Below, in pieces: positions 10,186 to 22,150 of a stretch of 64,000 bases of DNA. The stretch comes from Takashimella koratensis (lineage: Eukaryota > Basidiomycota > Tremellomycetes > Trichosporonales > Tetragoniomycetaceae), in NCBI GenBank assembly GCA_003116875.1, contig BCKT01000007.1:360365-424364 (forward strand), read 5' to 3'. The notes beneath the pieces were generated by a model, which saw only the letters and a program-made list of their open reading frames with translations, made no database searches and was not told where the DNA came from. How positions within the stretch are numbered: position 1 is the stretch's first letter; each line of letters opens with the position of its first letter. A program made the position numbers and the translations under genes.

Positions 10186-12967
10186 ATGCTGCGTCCTGGC
10201 CACAAGCTGATGGCTGGCGGACTCGGTCTCGGCCTCAGCCTGGGCCTTGCACGCCCCGTCGCTACCCCTCTTTCCTCTCTTCGCTTCCAATCTCCCACGA
10301 CCTCCATCTCCCGCGCACTCTCGACTACTTGTCCTCGCTTCTCTCTCCCTCCTCCTCCATCTGCCTCCACATCCGCTCCCAGCTTCCCCCGCTTCCCGGC
10401 TTCCTTCTTCACCCCTGCTAATACCCACCGGCCCTCACTCAACGTCCTCCGCTCCGCCGCTGCCGTCTCTGCCCGCCGCTCGATCCGTATCGGTATCCCA
10501 CGCGATTTCTCTCGCCGTCACCCTGCCATCTCATGGACGATCCGACTCATCTTCTCCACCGTCCTCGGTCTCGTTGTTCTCACTGGCGCGATCTTGTTCC
10601 ACGATGCCTTCACTTACTCGGAGAGGCACGTGGATAGGGTCCCGACCAATGCCCTCAGCTTGCACCCGAGGAGAGGAGGGAAGAAGAACTTGCCGATCAT
10701 CGAGGTTAACCTTGATGATGAGGAGGACGACCAGAAGCGGGCCATGGGCGGGAAGCCTAGGCTCGTCATCGTCGGTGGTGGATGGGGGGTGAGTCCCAGC
10801 CTTGTAACGGTTGATGCGCGCGCTTCTATGATATACTTCATCAAGCCTTCTCCTCTGCTGACATCCCCCCCCAGGCCGTCGCTCTCCTCCAGTCCCTCCC
10901 TACTCAGCAATACAACGTCACCTTGATCTCCCCTCAGACCTACTTCGCATTCACTCCTCTCCTGCCCTCCGCGTGCGTAGGCACCGTCGAGGTCCGTTCG
11001 CTTGTCGAGCCTTTGCGCAAGCTCATTGCCCGTGTTCGCGGCCACTACCTCATGGGCGCTGCGATCGACGTCGACTTTGCTGAACGCTTGATCGAAGTTG
11101 AGATCCCCCAGGACGGAACGGACGCCAAGTGTCGATGCTACGTCCCTTACGATAAGCTTATCATCGCTGTTGGGTCCACTAGTAACGACCATGGAGTGAA
11201 GGGTTTGGAGCACTGCTACCAACTCAAGACGGTCCCGGATGCTCAGGCTATTCGTCGTCGTGTCATGGGTAGGTCCAGCTTCTAAGCTTGGGCATAGAGC
11301 TGACTGGTTCCTAGCCAACCTCGAGACAGCCTCGCTCCCTACCACCTCGCCCGAAGAGCGCAAGCGCCTCTTGTCATTTGTCGTCTGCGGTGGTGGACCG
11401 ACCGGTGTCGAGTTTGCTGCAGAGCTCCAGGACATGCTTTCCGAGGACGTTCTGGACTACGTGAGATTTGAAGCTGGTTGCCTTGAGGTGTCTCTAGCTG
11501 ACACTTACTCCTCAGTTCCCCAAGATGCTCAGGAACGAGATATCTGTCCATGTCGTTCAAAGCAGGGACCACATCTTGAACACTTACTCTGAGAAGATCT
11601 CCGAGTACGCAGAGAAGCGTTTCGCCCGCGGCCAGATCAACGTTGTCACCAATGCCAGGTGAGTGCTTTCAGCTCAGCGCTTTGATATCTCGCTCTTGAG
11701 CTGAAGGCTTTGGCAGAGTTCAAGAAGTCACCGAGGACAAGGTAGTTTTGACTATCAAGGATCCCGGGGCGGAGAAGGACGCCAAACCCAGAACTGTCGA
11801 GATTCCGGCTGGCTTTGTGCTTTGGTCTACGGGTATTGGTGAGTTCTGCTGTATGAACCTTGGTGGTTCGTTCCAGCTGACGATCCCAGCTATGCAACCG
11901 TTCACCAAGCGACTGGTCCAACTCCTCCCGAACCAGTTCCACTCCAAGGCGATCCAGGTCGACAGCTACCTCCGTGTCGAGGGTGCCCCCAAGGGTACCG
12001 TCTACGCCTTGGGAGATGCATCTACTGTGAGTTACAAGCGGGTATGTGGAGCAGTGGCTGATGGCGTAGATTCACTTGAACATGCTCGACGACCTTTTGG
12101 AGATGTGGGACAAGTTTGACGTCAACAAGGATGGCTCGATGTGAGTGACAAATTGAAACACCGAACTCCTTTCCTCCTAGGTGCAGATTGTCGCTGACCC
12201 GGACAGCGACTACGACGAGTGGCAGCAGATGTCGGCGTACATCAAGAAAAAGTACCCTTTGGCTTCCAAGTACTTTAGCAAAGTGTACGTGACGAGATCT
12301 GGCCCTATGTGACCGCAAGGCTGATCTCATCACCAACAAACAGTAAGGATATCTTCGACGAGTATGACAAGGATCACGATGAGCGCCTGCGCTTGAACGA
12401 GATCGCCTTGATGTTCGAGGAACTCAGCAAAAAGGTCACCGCCCTCCCAGCTGTAAGTGGGCGTCAGCTGATGAGCTTGGAAGGCCAAACTTAGCTGACC
12501 ATCCACTAGACCGCCCAAGTCGCGAGCCAGCAGGGTAAATACCTCGGCCACATGTTCACCAAGCTCGCGAAACAAGCCAAGGTTCTGCGTGCCAACGAGA
12601 TGCCCGACCTGGACGACGAGGCATACTACGAGCCCTTCAAGTACCTCCACCTCGGTAGTTTGGCGTATATCGGAAACTCGGCAGTGTTTGACTATGAAGG
12701 GTACTCGCTTGCCGGTGGGCTGTTGGCGATGTACGCCTGGCGATCGTGAGTATCGTGGAACTTGTCAGCTAGAGATGAAGCTGACGTGTGCGCAGGATTT
12801 ACTGGTCTGAGCAGACTTCGATGCGGACTCGGTTCTTGTTGATGCTGGACTGGGTCAAGCGCGGTATCTTTGGCCGTGACCTGTCGAAAGTGAGTCGCGC
12901 AGTTGTAACACTCCAAACTTGCGAGCAACCGCTAACTCTGGCCCCGTTTGCCCATCTGCAGTTCTAA
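10186..12967 (+). CDS. alternative (type II) NADH dehydrogenase with EF-hand, mitochondrial
   Basis: This is a rotenone-insensitive NADH:ubiquinone oxidoreductase on the inner mitochondrial membrane. It oxidises NADH without pumping protons. The N-terminus (residues 1-110) is Arg/Ser-rich without acidic residues, like a presequence. A membrane segment follows (about 120-145, WTIRLIFSTVLGLVVLTGAILF). Two dinucleotide-binding motifs are clear: RLVIVGGGWGAVALLQSL for FAD and SFVVCGGGPTGVEFAAEL for NADH. The late GTVYALGDAST block is also present. Between the second half and the C-terminus sits a full EF-hand loop (DVNKDGSIDYDE), then a weaker one (DKDHDERLRLNE). This matches the calcium-binding external-type NDE enzymes of filamentous fungi. 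The C-terminus (YLHLGSLAYIGNSAVFDYEGYSL, then IYWSEQTSMRTRFLLMLDW) is the usual membrane-association region. About ten introns of 45-75 nt occur. One splits the first EF-hand after DGSI. The last exon encodes only Phe and the stop. Confidence 0.93.
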
Positions 12968-13206
12968 AACGATATGAAAGGACAACAATTAATTCTGCTT
13001 GGAGACGTGGTACATGGTCTCTGCTTTTTCTTCTACTTTCTTGATCGATACCTATAGAACTCTTGGTACGAAGATAAACATGTTGATTCAATTCCAACAT
13101 GAACAACTATGACGATATGGGTAATTGGGTTGATGAACTCTGCTGCCTATGGCAAGTGATGAGCTGTACCAAGAATGGTGAAGATGGGGTCTGATCTTGG
13201 CCAAGT

Positions 13207-14437
13207 TCAGGCCTCCTTTTGTACGCGATGGCGACGACGTTCAGCTCCTGCCCGGTCTGAAGGTGGTCTTCCTTGGAACGTGACCTTCTTTGACGGCGAT
13301 CGGTGGAGGAAAGTGATCGCGCGCTGGACGTGCTCGCAGATCTCTTCAAAGGGAGCGTCGTACAGTTCGCGTCGAAGGATCGCTAGGTAGACGTGATCTA
13401 GATTACGACAGTAGCAGGAGAGGAGTTAGCAGTTGGTCACGCTCAAGCATCGCCAGTGTTAGATGGTAATCAGATTGCGATATGGCGAGAGAATGTCTTT
13501 GACGACTTACCAGGTGACCAAGCGTGAAAGGCGACGCGAGTAGTGACGAGGTCTACAGCGGCTTTGAACCTCGTCCTCACTCTGTTTCGCTCCACAGCGA
13601 GCTTTGATACTCCCAACTTGGTGACGATGATACCAAACCGCACCACCGATACCTCCTCTGTTCTCTCCCCGTTCCTACTACCTCCCACCTTCGTACCTCC
13701 CCCACCAACACAATCATCAACAGCTCTGTGACGCCTTGCTGCGCGCGCAGCGATCAGGTCCGCGGGGAAGGGAGGAGACGAGGTCGGAGTGACGAGGGAA
13801 GAGGACGGGACGGCGCGGAGAGTGAAGAAGGGTGATTTGAAGGAAGGGCCAGGAGTCGAGAAACTAGGACTGGATTTGATTTCGTCAAAGCCTAGGCGGA
13901 TGAACCGGACCTGCGACCGGATTAGGATCGGGATGAGAAGAGGAGAGAGGAGAAGACATGGAGATGGTGGCTAGGACGTGGGGTGTGGAGAGGGACTGTG
14001 AGAGGTGATGGGGCAAGGTGAAGGTGAAAAAGGGAGAAGGGACGTGGAGATGGGTGGTGAGGCTCACTTTTCTGCCTGTTGGCAGTTTGGGTAGACGTGC
14101 AGAGTCCAAAGACTGAAGAGTCGGTGGAGCCGCCAGAGACTTGACCCGACTTGAGACACCAGATCCTGTGACACGATCTTCCCCTCCCTCTCCCTTTGCG
14201 GGCGCAGGTGCGTGTCGCCCTCCGGCTCCCTCGGGTGATCCTGCACCTGAAGAGCGAGGTAAACTATCTCCTGCTCCATTCCTCTTTACCCGCGGACTTT
14301 GACGTCGAGTGCTCGGACCTGCGCTCAATTCTGCCGCGCTTGAAGCTCCCTGGGCGTCACCGGCGCTCGACGAAACGGGTCTCGAGACCGGATGAAGAAG
14401 AGAGACGGGAGGGCGGTGGGAGTGACATCGAAGACAT
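13207..14437 (-). CDS. protein with bacterial RnpA-like (RNase P protein component) domain; start unresolved
   Basis: Three exons are clear (14068-about 14430, 13511-13910, 13207-13397), with phases agreeing at both introns. The C-terminal half has the order of a bacterial RNase P protein subunit: a lead-in VRFIRLGFDEIKSSPSF, then VVRFGIIVTKLGVSKLAVERN, then RVRTRFKAAVDLV (the RNR core), and after an insertion HVYLAILRRELYDAPFEEIC with a closing helix. In bacteria this subunit helps the RNase P RNA bind pre-tRNA. The N-terminal part (about 120 residues) is Ser/Arg/Gly-rich and disordered, compatible with mitochondrial targeting. The frame that reads into exon 1 has no in-frame ATG upstream. 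The nearest ATG (14437, MSSMSLPPPS) is in another frame, so a first exon or a frame correction is missing. Convergent with the NADH dehydrogenase gene. Confidence 0.6.
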
Positions 14438-14889
14438 GGCGGAGGCGACGGACGGACGCGCGGATGATGCGGATAGAGGGGGAGAGAGGAGACGAAGAGG
14501 GGCCTGTATAAGGCGGGGAAAGAGGTGAAGGGCTTCAACGTGACTAGGTAGGTGTGGGTCGAAGGATGGATAGATTGTCAACGTTGCGGTGAGTTGGTGT
14601 GCTTTCAAGTTGGTCCGTGGCAATCATTCAGCCAGGCACGAGTTGGCGGATAAAGCTGTCAGCAACATGGTTTCGTAGTGCTTCACTCAGACTCCCTAGC
14701 ATGGAATACTGATAACAGATACATGGTGACCTCCAAAGACCTAGAACAGATCTGTATAACCCCTAAAAATGCTTTTGAAAATGAAAATAGATAGTCAAAT
14801 TGTCCTTGATTGTGTCTAACCCATACACTGCGACTACCGTGGATCCCACCGCCTCTCCTGCGCCTCAACCCCTCCTCCTCATCCCACGC
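14438..14889. other. intergenic, no gene recognised
   Basis: Contains the presumed promoter of the RnpA-like gene and the 3' region of the PH-like gene. No ORF here has a recognisable product. Confidence 0.4.
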
Positions 14890-17800
14890 TCAGTGTGGCG
14901 TCTGGTGTGGCGTTGGCAATGTCCTAGGCGGTGCTGCGGACCCTCTCCTCGACTACGAAAGTCATCAGCAACCTATCTTCTCGTTTCACCAATCTCAACT
15001 GCTAACCGCGACTCACGTTCTCGCCACTACTCGCGCCATGTTTAGCTTTCAGAGCGAACAAATCACTGATCTCCTGTTGCAGGGCTTTCTTCTCTTCCCT
15101 GACTCGACCTAGCTCGTGCATCGCTTTATGCACTTCGGTCGACAAGAGCTTTTTGAATTCTTCAACGTGGGCTGAGTGTATGTCAGTAAGCGTGTAGGGA
15201 AACGAGAGCGTGGAGAGGGTAGGGGGGAAGAGTAATTCACAGTGAACGTTGACGCTGGTGGCTTGTTGCATGGCGTCGATGAATCGAATCCGTTCACCCC
15301 GGATCTCAGCAGAGAGGTCTAAGCATTGTCAGCGTGCTCCTCTCACCCACGACGAGTGTTCCGAATGCACTTACCCCTGGCCACGGCTCCTAGGAGGATC
15401 TGATTATCTTGCTTCTGTTTCTCAACAATCGCGATGACCTGTTCAACCACTATTCTGCGTCAGCCCGCGTCCCCATTTCCCGTCTTGGAAAACTCACAGT
15501 TCTGATGCGTGCTCTGCCGCTCTTTCTCTTCAATCATCATCATCAACAGCCCATCCAACCTCTGTCCGACCGGACCTTCCGCATCATGTCTCCTCTTCTG
15601 CTCAGCCACCATCGCATGCAGGTCCGTGAGCACCCCGCCCCCGCCTGTGCCTCCGCTTTCCGCAGACTCGCCATCGGCCGGGGTGTCATCACCGACCAGG
15701 TGGGCAATACGTTTAGACATTGTGCCCAGCTCGGTTCCGCTGTTCTGCACGAATTTCTCCAACCACGAGTTGAGCTCGTTCAGGTCTATACATTGTCAGC
15801 GCTTGACATAGAGTGATTAACGTTATCACTTACATCGCGCAATATCGGTGGTCTGTTGGGTTTGAAGAGATCGAGCAGACTGAAGCTCCTTTACAGCGCC
15901 CAGGATCTCTGTCACTTGGGCAACGGCATCGCCAGAGATCGGCGCGCCAGGGTTGGGGCTTCCAGAATTCGGGATAGGGCTGGTTGGTGCGGTATGCAAA
16001 ACTTGGATCCCGCCGAGTCGAGGAGACTTGGACGATCCGCCGGTCTAGAGGTGTGTCAATGTGGGTCATTCAGTAGCATGATTCGACCCTACTTACCAAG
16101 TCAGCCATGATGTGTGCGACCTCCTCGCCGGCCTGTTTCTCCTCTGGATCGACAGGGAGGACAAGCTTGCTCTCGGTCTTGCCCACTGGTGCGACCGGTA
16201 ACGATCTCTTGGCTTCTTCCACCCCGCCCACAATCGCCGCGGCAGCGACTCCTGCCGACTGCGCCCTCGTAGCTGCCAACACCTCCTCACACAGCTTGAC
16301 GATACTGTCCAACTTGGCATTTACCTCTGGCGCCGGCTGGGCGGCTACCTGGGGTTGGGATTGTCGGTTCGCCGCTAGGGTCGATAACTGCAGCGCGTTC
16401 TCAACTGCCTTGACATCGAGTCCAATCGTGGTGAGTTTCTCGTCGAGCGCAGGCGGGATTTGGAACCCCCCCATTGCCGTCATCGCAGGCAACACCATTG
16501 GATTCGGGTTCGGGTCCACAAGTTTCGAGCGTTGTTGAGTGAGCAGATCGGAGAGTGACAGCGCTACGCGGTTGAGGTCGACTTGGACGTTGTCGATCTG
16601 TTTAGAGAGGCTGCCGTGCTCGGTGGTGTGTGAGTCGAGCTTGGCGATGACCGTGTGGTCGAGAGAACTAGAGCGGTCGGACATGACGCTAGAAGGGTCG
16701 GTGAGGGCCGGGGTACGCATGAGTGTGCTCTCCCCTGTTCGGACGTCGGATTCACACGAGCCCTCAGAGGATGGGATCAGCGGGAGGGTAGGTGCAACAG
16801 CGAGACCGCCGATGACGCCGAGGACACGGTGCCCGCCCACAGTGGGTTTGGGGAAAGTGACGTGGCTGATCATCGTAGGCGGACCACGAAGGCTAGCACT
16901 GCCATCGTCTGACCCGCCCTCGGCGACTGCAGGCAACGGCGCGCGTAGGCCGACCCCGCCAGCGTAGCCCATCCCCCCTCGCCCTCGGTCTTCCAGCACT
17001 GACGTGACTCGCCGGACCTGGCTCGCTGAACGGGAAGGGTTCAGGTCGTTTGGGTCGAAACTCAGCAAAGTTTCGGATTTCCCAACACCTTCATCCATCT
17101 CCATTTCCCCGGGACTAGGCTGCCACGCCATCACGCGCTGCGCCACCGCTGTCGACGCCGTTGCTGCCGACTCTCGCCGAGTTGGGCCTGCCTGGTCGAA
17201 AATCGGCAAGTCTGGGCCAGCGTCGAACATTCTTTGCACGCTGTCACGTAACGCATCCATACCTTCCGGCCGGAGCTGGGCGGCTCCGAGTTCACTTGTG
17301 CCCAAGACGCTCGCGGCGACCCAGGTGTCTCCGACTTTCTGTACTGGCGGGGCAGACTGGAGCGGCGTGCCTGTCCTCGGCGGGTCAAAGGACTGTGCGC
17401 GGCATTCGGAGAGCTCGGCGCGTGGAGGGGTAGAGGAGGACAAAGGTTCGGTGGGCGGACGGTGCCGGTTGTTCAGACCGATAGAGCCCATGGGGGATGG
17501 AGGAGGGAGAGTCAGGTTTTGCTGTGTCGACTTGCAAGCGAGTAACACGTCCCTAGCCCATGGTCAATGTCTGCTCTACGTCTGGCGCGTGTACTCACCA
17601 GATCGCACTGACCCAACCAAGCCGCCCGCTAACCCCTTCCACGCCGATATACCGCTTACTCCCATCCGCAAAGACAATCTCCAATACCTCTGTTCCGACT
17701 CCCTCAGGTACTGGCGGAACGCCCCTGCCCTTGACCTCGTCTCTCCTCAGACTGCGCACTTCGACGCAGTCACTCATCGCCATCTCCACGTCCGGTGACA

Positions 17801-19166
17801 TACTCGATTCCGGAGGTGGGATCGAGCCGTATGGTGTTGGCGGGCCGCTAGCTGTGCCCGAGACAATCCCGGACATGACGCGTTTCGGGGTAGAGTGGCC
17901 AGTCTGGAAGATGGGGCAGTAGGTGACTCGGAGCGTGGTGTGGGTAAGAGTCGCAAAGGAAGTGAGCCAAGAGCCCCATGGAGAAACAGAGGAGCATGGG
18001 GTAGGGACGAGGTAGATGATAGGGCTTGTTCGAACCACCTGCGAGGTTAGCTGGCTCAGGGCAATCCCACTCACATCTGGACCCGCGACGTTCCTCCCAT
18101 CCATCTCTTGGTCTCCCATGCGATCGCTGAACACGATCCCACCAGGCAGCCCGTTCGTCCCAATCTGCGGCTGTGCCCACGGATCATCGTCTCCGTCCAA
18201 GGACACAAACATCCTCCCGCTCCCTCTCTCACTCGACCTCTCCTTGCCCTTTCCCTTGGCCTTTCGCCCCATCTCCTTGATCCCGCCCCCAAACACGCCT
18301 AATATCTCCTTCAGCGGCGACCGGCCGGTGTTGCTCCCTTGCTTGCGCTTTTTGTCGCTCGATGGACTCGGGTTCAGCGAGTACGACGACGGCGAGGGAG
18401 TGAGCGAGCCTGATCGGTTTCGCGGGTGTGTCGGCGTCTGCAGGTGCTGCTGTTGCAGTGGAGACGGGATCTGGATCGGGCGCGATGGTGAACCTAGGCC
18501 GTAACCGGGTTTGGAGGTGGGAGAGTAGGACGAGGTCGCTGGGATAGTCGTTGCTCGTGGAATGGGAAGCGGTTTTTGGTCCAAGTAGTTTCGGTTCATT
18601 CCTCTGCTCGGGCTATCCTGCGATGTTGGCCGCCGTGGAGTCGATGTCGACGAGCTCGGCGCTCCTGTCTCCCATTGCTGGATCATCCTCCTCGCCGACC
18701 CGCTTCCCCGCTTCAACTCCGCTCCTTCATCTCTTGCGCTGTACTCTCCTCCGTACGCTCTCGATGCCGGCTCCGTCGAAGGCACCGGGACTCTTCTGAT
18801 ATTACTCGGCGTTGTCGTCCCCGACGGCCCTCGACTGCTCCTCAACGGCGACGTCGACCGTGTCCGTGAGATCCCCCTCGACCCTCCTACATCCAACGAC
18901 TGCTCGTATCTGCTCGCCCGATCCCTCACACTCGGTCCTCGCACAACTTCTGCTTCTCCCCCCGGGTCCATCGTAGTGGTATGTTGCTCCCCCTCGAACC
19001 CCTCAGCCATCGGCTGGAACGTGCTCTCGTACTTTTTCGGCGGGGAGAACAATGACGGCGAAGTGAGCGCAGTCGATCCTGTCGATAATGGCCGGTCAGA
19101 CGAGTCGTAGCTCGTAGTTGAGAAAACTGTCGATTGAGGCCGAGGTCGAAAGTAGTCTGTGGCCAT
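14890..19166 (-). CDS. PH-like domain and coiled-coil protein, function unknown
   Basis: A large protein of about 1,250 residues in eight or nine exons, starting at 19166 (MATDYFRPRPQST). The first 370 residues are disordered, Ser/Pro/Arg-rich. They end in a basic KEMGRKAKGKGKERSS patch. Next comes a PH-like fold: VVRTSPIIYLVPTPC, SPWGSWLTSFATLTHTTLRVTY, then EVLEIVFADGSKRYIGVE and the closing helix RLGWVSAIWDVLLACK. A 36-nt intron (18039-18074) sits just before the domain and has no stop, so it is easily missed. The rest alternates disordered stretches with coiled coil (DNVQVDLNRVALSLSDLLTQQ, LDEKLTTIGLDVKAVENAL, and a C-terminal EEFKKLLSTEVHKAMHELGRV helix) and ends TPHQTPH. A scaffold or cortical adaptor is plausible, but I cannot assign a role. 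It shares a 630-bp promoter with the divergent peptidase gene. Confidence 0.8.
18039..18074 (-). other. 36-nt in-frame, stop-free intron
   Basis: GTGAGT...GCTAAC...GCAG read on the minus strand. Removing it joins VAGPD to VVRTSPIIY at the start of the PH-like fold. Its length is a multiple of three and it has no stop codon, so ORF tools read through it. Confidence 0.6.
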
Positions 19167-19568
19167 GGTACCCCCGGCAGACCGTATACTTTATAAGGTC
19201 AAGGATAGGATGGCGGTGAAAAGGGGTAGTGATGACTGCGGTAGTACTCTTGGTCAAGGTATGGACAGTGTAGTGAGTGACAAACTTGTCGCCGCAGACC
19301 GAGTTGAAGACAGGGCCACGAGACCTGACCCGCTTGCCCGCTTCCTTGGGTCGTTGACTTGCGTGTGCTTGAGCTGTGAGCTGGGAATGGGGTCTGCCCC
19401 ACCTTGTTCACAGACTTGTCCTCGTTTACTCATATTGATGTTCCGGTTCTTAGGGCGACCCTTGGATGCTGGACCATGGGATGGGACATGTTGCGGTTTC
19501 AGTCGACCCGAAGTCGAAATGGACCAGCCACCGACAAGGCGTAAACAAACGGTTGGCACTGCCACATG

Positions 19569-19577
19569 TCACGTGAC
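19569..19577. promoter_or_regulatory. E-box-like palindrome TCACGTGAC in divergent promoter
   Basis: CACGTG core flanked by T/A. It lies between the starts of the PH-like gene (19166) and the carboxypeptidase (19798). In fungi this core is bound by bHLH factors such as Cbf1-type proteins. Function here is inferred from the motif only. Confidence 0.4.
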
Positions 19578-19797
19578 GGCTTGTTAAGACCGCGGAGTTA
19601 AGGAATAAACCGGTGGTGGGTGTACTTCCGTATATACCCTATATCCTTATCCTATCGGTGATGCCCGCTAAAATCGGTCTCTGGTGACATCGGCCATTAG
19701 TCCCATATGGATGCGGCCGCCGTTGCCCACCCAAATGAGATATATATATCTTACACTACCTCCTCGTCTTCTTCACCTCCCCTCTCATATCCAACAC

Positions 19798-22024
19798 ATG
19801 GGCGTCCCCAGCGAGAAGCACGTTCTCCCCGTCGTCGAGCGGCCTGCTGCTGCCCCTGCCAAACGTAGCTGGCGTAAACCTGTCGCGACCGCCCTCTTCG
19901 CCCTTCTCGCTCTTCCCTACTTCTACCCCTCCCTCTCGCCCTTCAATACCTTTGACGACGGCAAGACCTACGCTCCCATCTCGTGTGAGCAGGCCAAGCC
20001 CATCCTGCCTCAGGCGTTCAACGTCTCCGACCTTGTTGTCGGCAAGAAGGACCAGATCGTGACCTGGCTCAGCGATGCCGTCAAGGTTCCGACCGAGATC
20101 TACGATGTCATGGGCGAGATTGGCGAGGACGAGCGATGGGATGTGTTCTACAAGTTTGCCGAGTGTATGTGGATAGTATTGGGCTTTTGCTGATAGGTCC
20201 AGACCTCGAGAAAGCTTTCCCCCTTGTGTGAGTCAGTTGTGAGATCGTCTAACCTCCACAGCCACAAGCACTTGACACGCACTCGCGTTGTCACTCACGC
20301 CCTTGTCTTTGAGTGGGAAGGCTCTGACAAGTCGCTCAAGCCCCTTCTTATCACCGGTCACCAGGGTTAGTCTCTCTACCGAAAAAACTAATCTGAAGAC
20401 GTCGTTCCCGTCCTCCCTGCGACCCGCGGGCTTTGGACCCACGATCCCTTTGGCGGTGAATTCGATGGCGAGAAGATCTGGGGACGTGGTGCCGCCGACG
20501 ACAAGTCGGGTACCATTGGTAGTCTGTGAGCTGCATCCTCTGTACTCTCTAACCATACAGCTCCGCCGTCGAGCTCCTCCTCCAGTCTGGCAAGTTCCAG
20601 CCGACTCGTACTGTCATCTTTGCCTACGGCTGTGACGAAGAGACCGGTGGCAAGGTGGTAAGCTATTTGTATGAACTGTCGCTGATGCATTAGGGCGCAT
20701 ACAACCTCGGCAAGTGGATCGAGGCCAAGTATGGCAAGGACTCGATCGCCATGCTTGTTGACGAAGGCTCGGGTATCCAGGAGGTGTACGGTCAGGTGGG
20801 TTGTTCTACGGATAGATCTGACAACAGCTCTTCGCCGCGCCCGCTGTTGGTGAGAAGGGCTACCTCGACGTCGAGCTCAAGGTTGAGACTCTCGGCGGTC
20901 ACTCGTCCATTCCTCGTAAGTCTAGCTTCAATGACTATGCTGACCGAAATAGCCATCCACACCGGCATCGGCTTCACCTCGCTCCTCATCGCCGAGATCG
21001 AGAAGAACCCTCACGAGCCGTACCTTAACCCTGAGTCGCCCCTCGTCACCATGATCTCGTGCGCTGCCGATTACGCGCCCAAGATCCCGTCCACTCTTCA
21101 GAAAGCGATCCGCAAGGTCACCGAGTCGCTCTCTGTCAACGGCAAGGTCGATTGGAAGGCTCTCAGGAAGGTCCAGGACTGGTGGGTTACCGGTAGCTAC
21201 GAGGACGGGATCATCCCCAAGGGTATGGGCAAGGCCATGGTCTCGACTACCCAGGCTACCGACATTATTAACGGTGGTGTCAAGGTCAACGCTTTGGTAA
21301 GTAGAGATATAAACCTAGCTAACAATCTTAGCCCGAGGTCGTTACCACCTATATCAACCACCGTATCAGTCTCGCCTCGTCTGTTGCCGAGCTCCAGGCC
21401 CACCTCACCAAGGTTCTCTCTCCCGTTGCGGCCAAGTACAACCTTGCTCTCGACGCGTTTGGCAAGGATGTCGAGCTCAAGCATTGCTCTATGCACGCTA
21501 CCACCGAGGCCAAGGCAGGCAAGATCACCCTCTCCGAGGCTTTCCACTCGTCGTAAGTCCCCAGCTAAACATCAGATGATAGCTTACACTCCCAGTCTCG
21601 ACCCGGCGCCCGTCTCGCCCTACACCGTTGACGACGCTGGATGGCGTCTGCTCTCCGGTACCGTCAAGGGTGTCTACGCCACCCGTTCGGATGCGCACCT
21701 CAGCGCCGAGGAGGCTAGCAAGGAGCTCCACATGGCGCCTACTATTTCCACCGGTGTAAGTGACCTGTTCACACGGTAGCATATGATCTGACACCCTGTA
21801 GAACACCGACACCAAGCGCTACTGGAACCTCACCCGCAACATCTACCGTTTCGCTTACCTTTCGTCGACCGAGATGGCCAACTTCCACACCGTCGACGAG
21901 TGGATGGTGAGTCCAGCAATATCAAGGCCTCTGCTGACGTCGACAGGGCGCGGACAACTTTGTCGAGCAGGTTAGGTGGTTCATGACGTTCATCGTCAAC
22001 GTCGACGAGAGCCGAGAGATCTAG
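19798..22024 (+). CDS. carboxypeptidase S-like vacuolar M20 metallopeptidase
   Basis: This is a zinc exopeptidase of the CPS1 type (Gly-X carboxypeptidase), which acts in the vacuole or lysosome and is delivered as a type II membrane protein. The start at 19798 (MGVPSEKHVLPVVERP) gives a short cytosolic tail and one anchor helix (about residues 26-44, PVATALFALLALPYFY). Metal-site motifs follow in family order: LLITGHQDVVPV (His, Asp), GRGAADDKSGTIG (bridging Asp), YGCDEETGG (Glu pair) and a late ATRSDAHL histidine. The lid/dimer region begins LDVELKVETLGGHSSIP. The C-terminus is FAYLSSTEMANFHTVDEW then VRWFMTFIVNVDESREI. About ten introns of 40-60 nt are present. Convergent with the Ctf8 gene, with only 126 bp between stops. 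The upstream in-frame codons from 19684 are leader. Confidence 0.92.
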
Positions 22025-22150
22025 AAGTGAAGTTAGGCGCAAGTTGGATCGGATCTTGTTTGAGACCAAAAAGTAGTAGAATACATGTCAGAGTAAAAGC
22101 GCGGAAGCCGTCGTGCCGTTGAATGCTATGCGAATTTGGTAGATGAAAGA

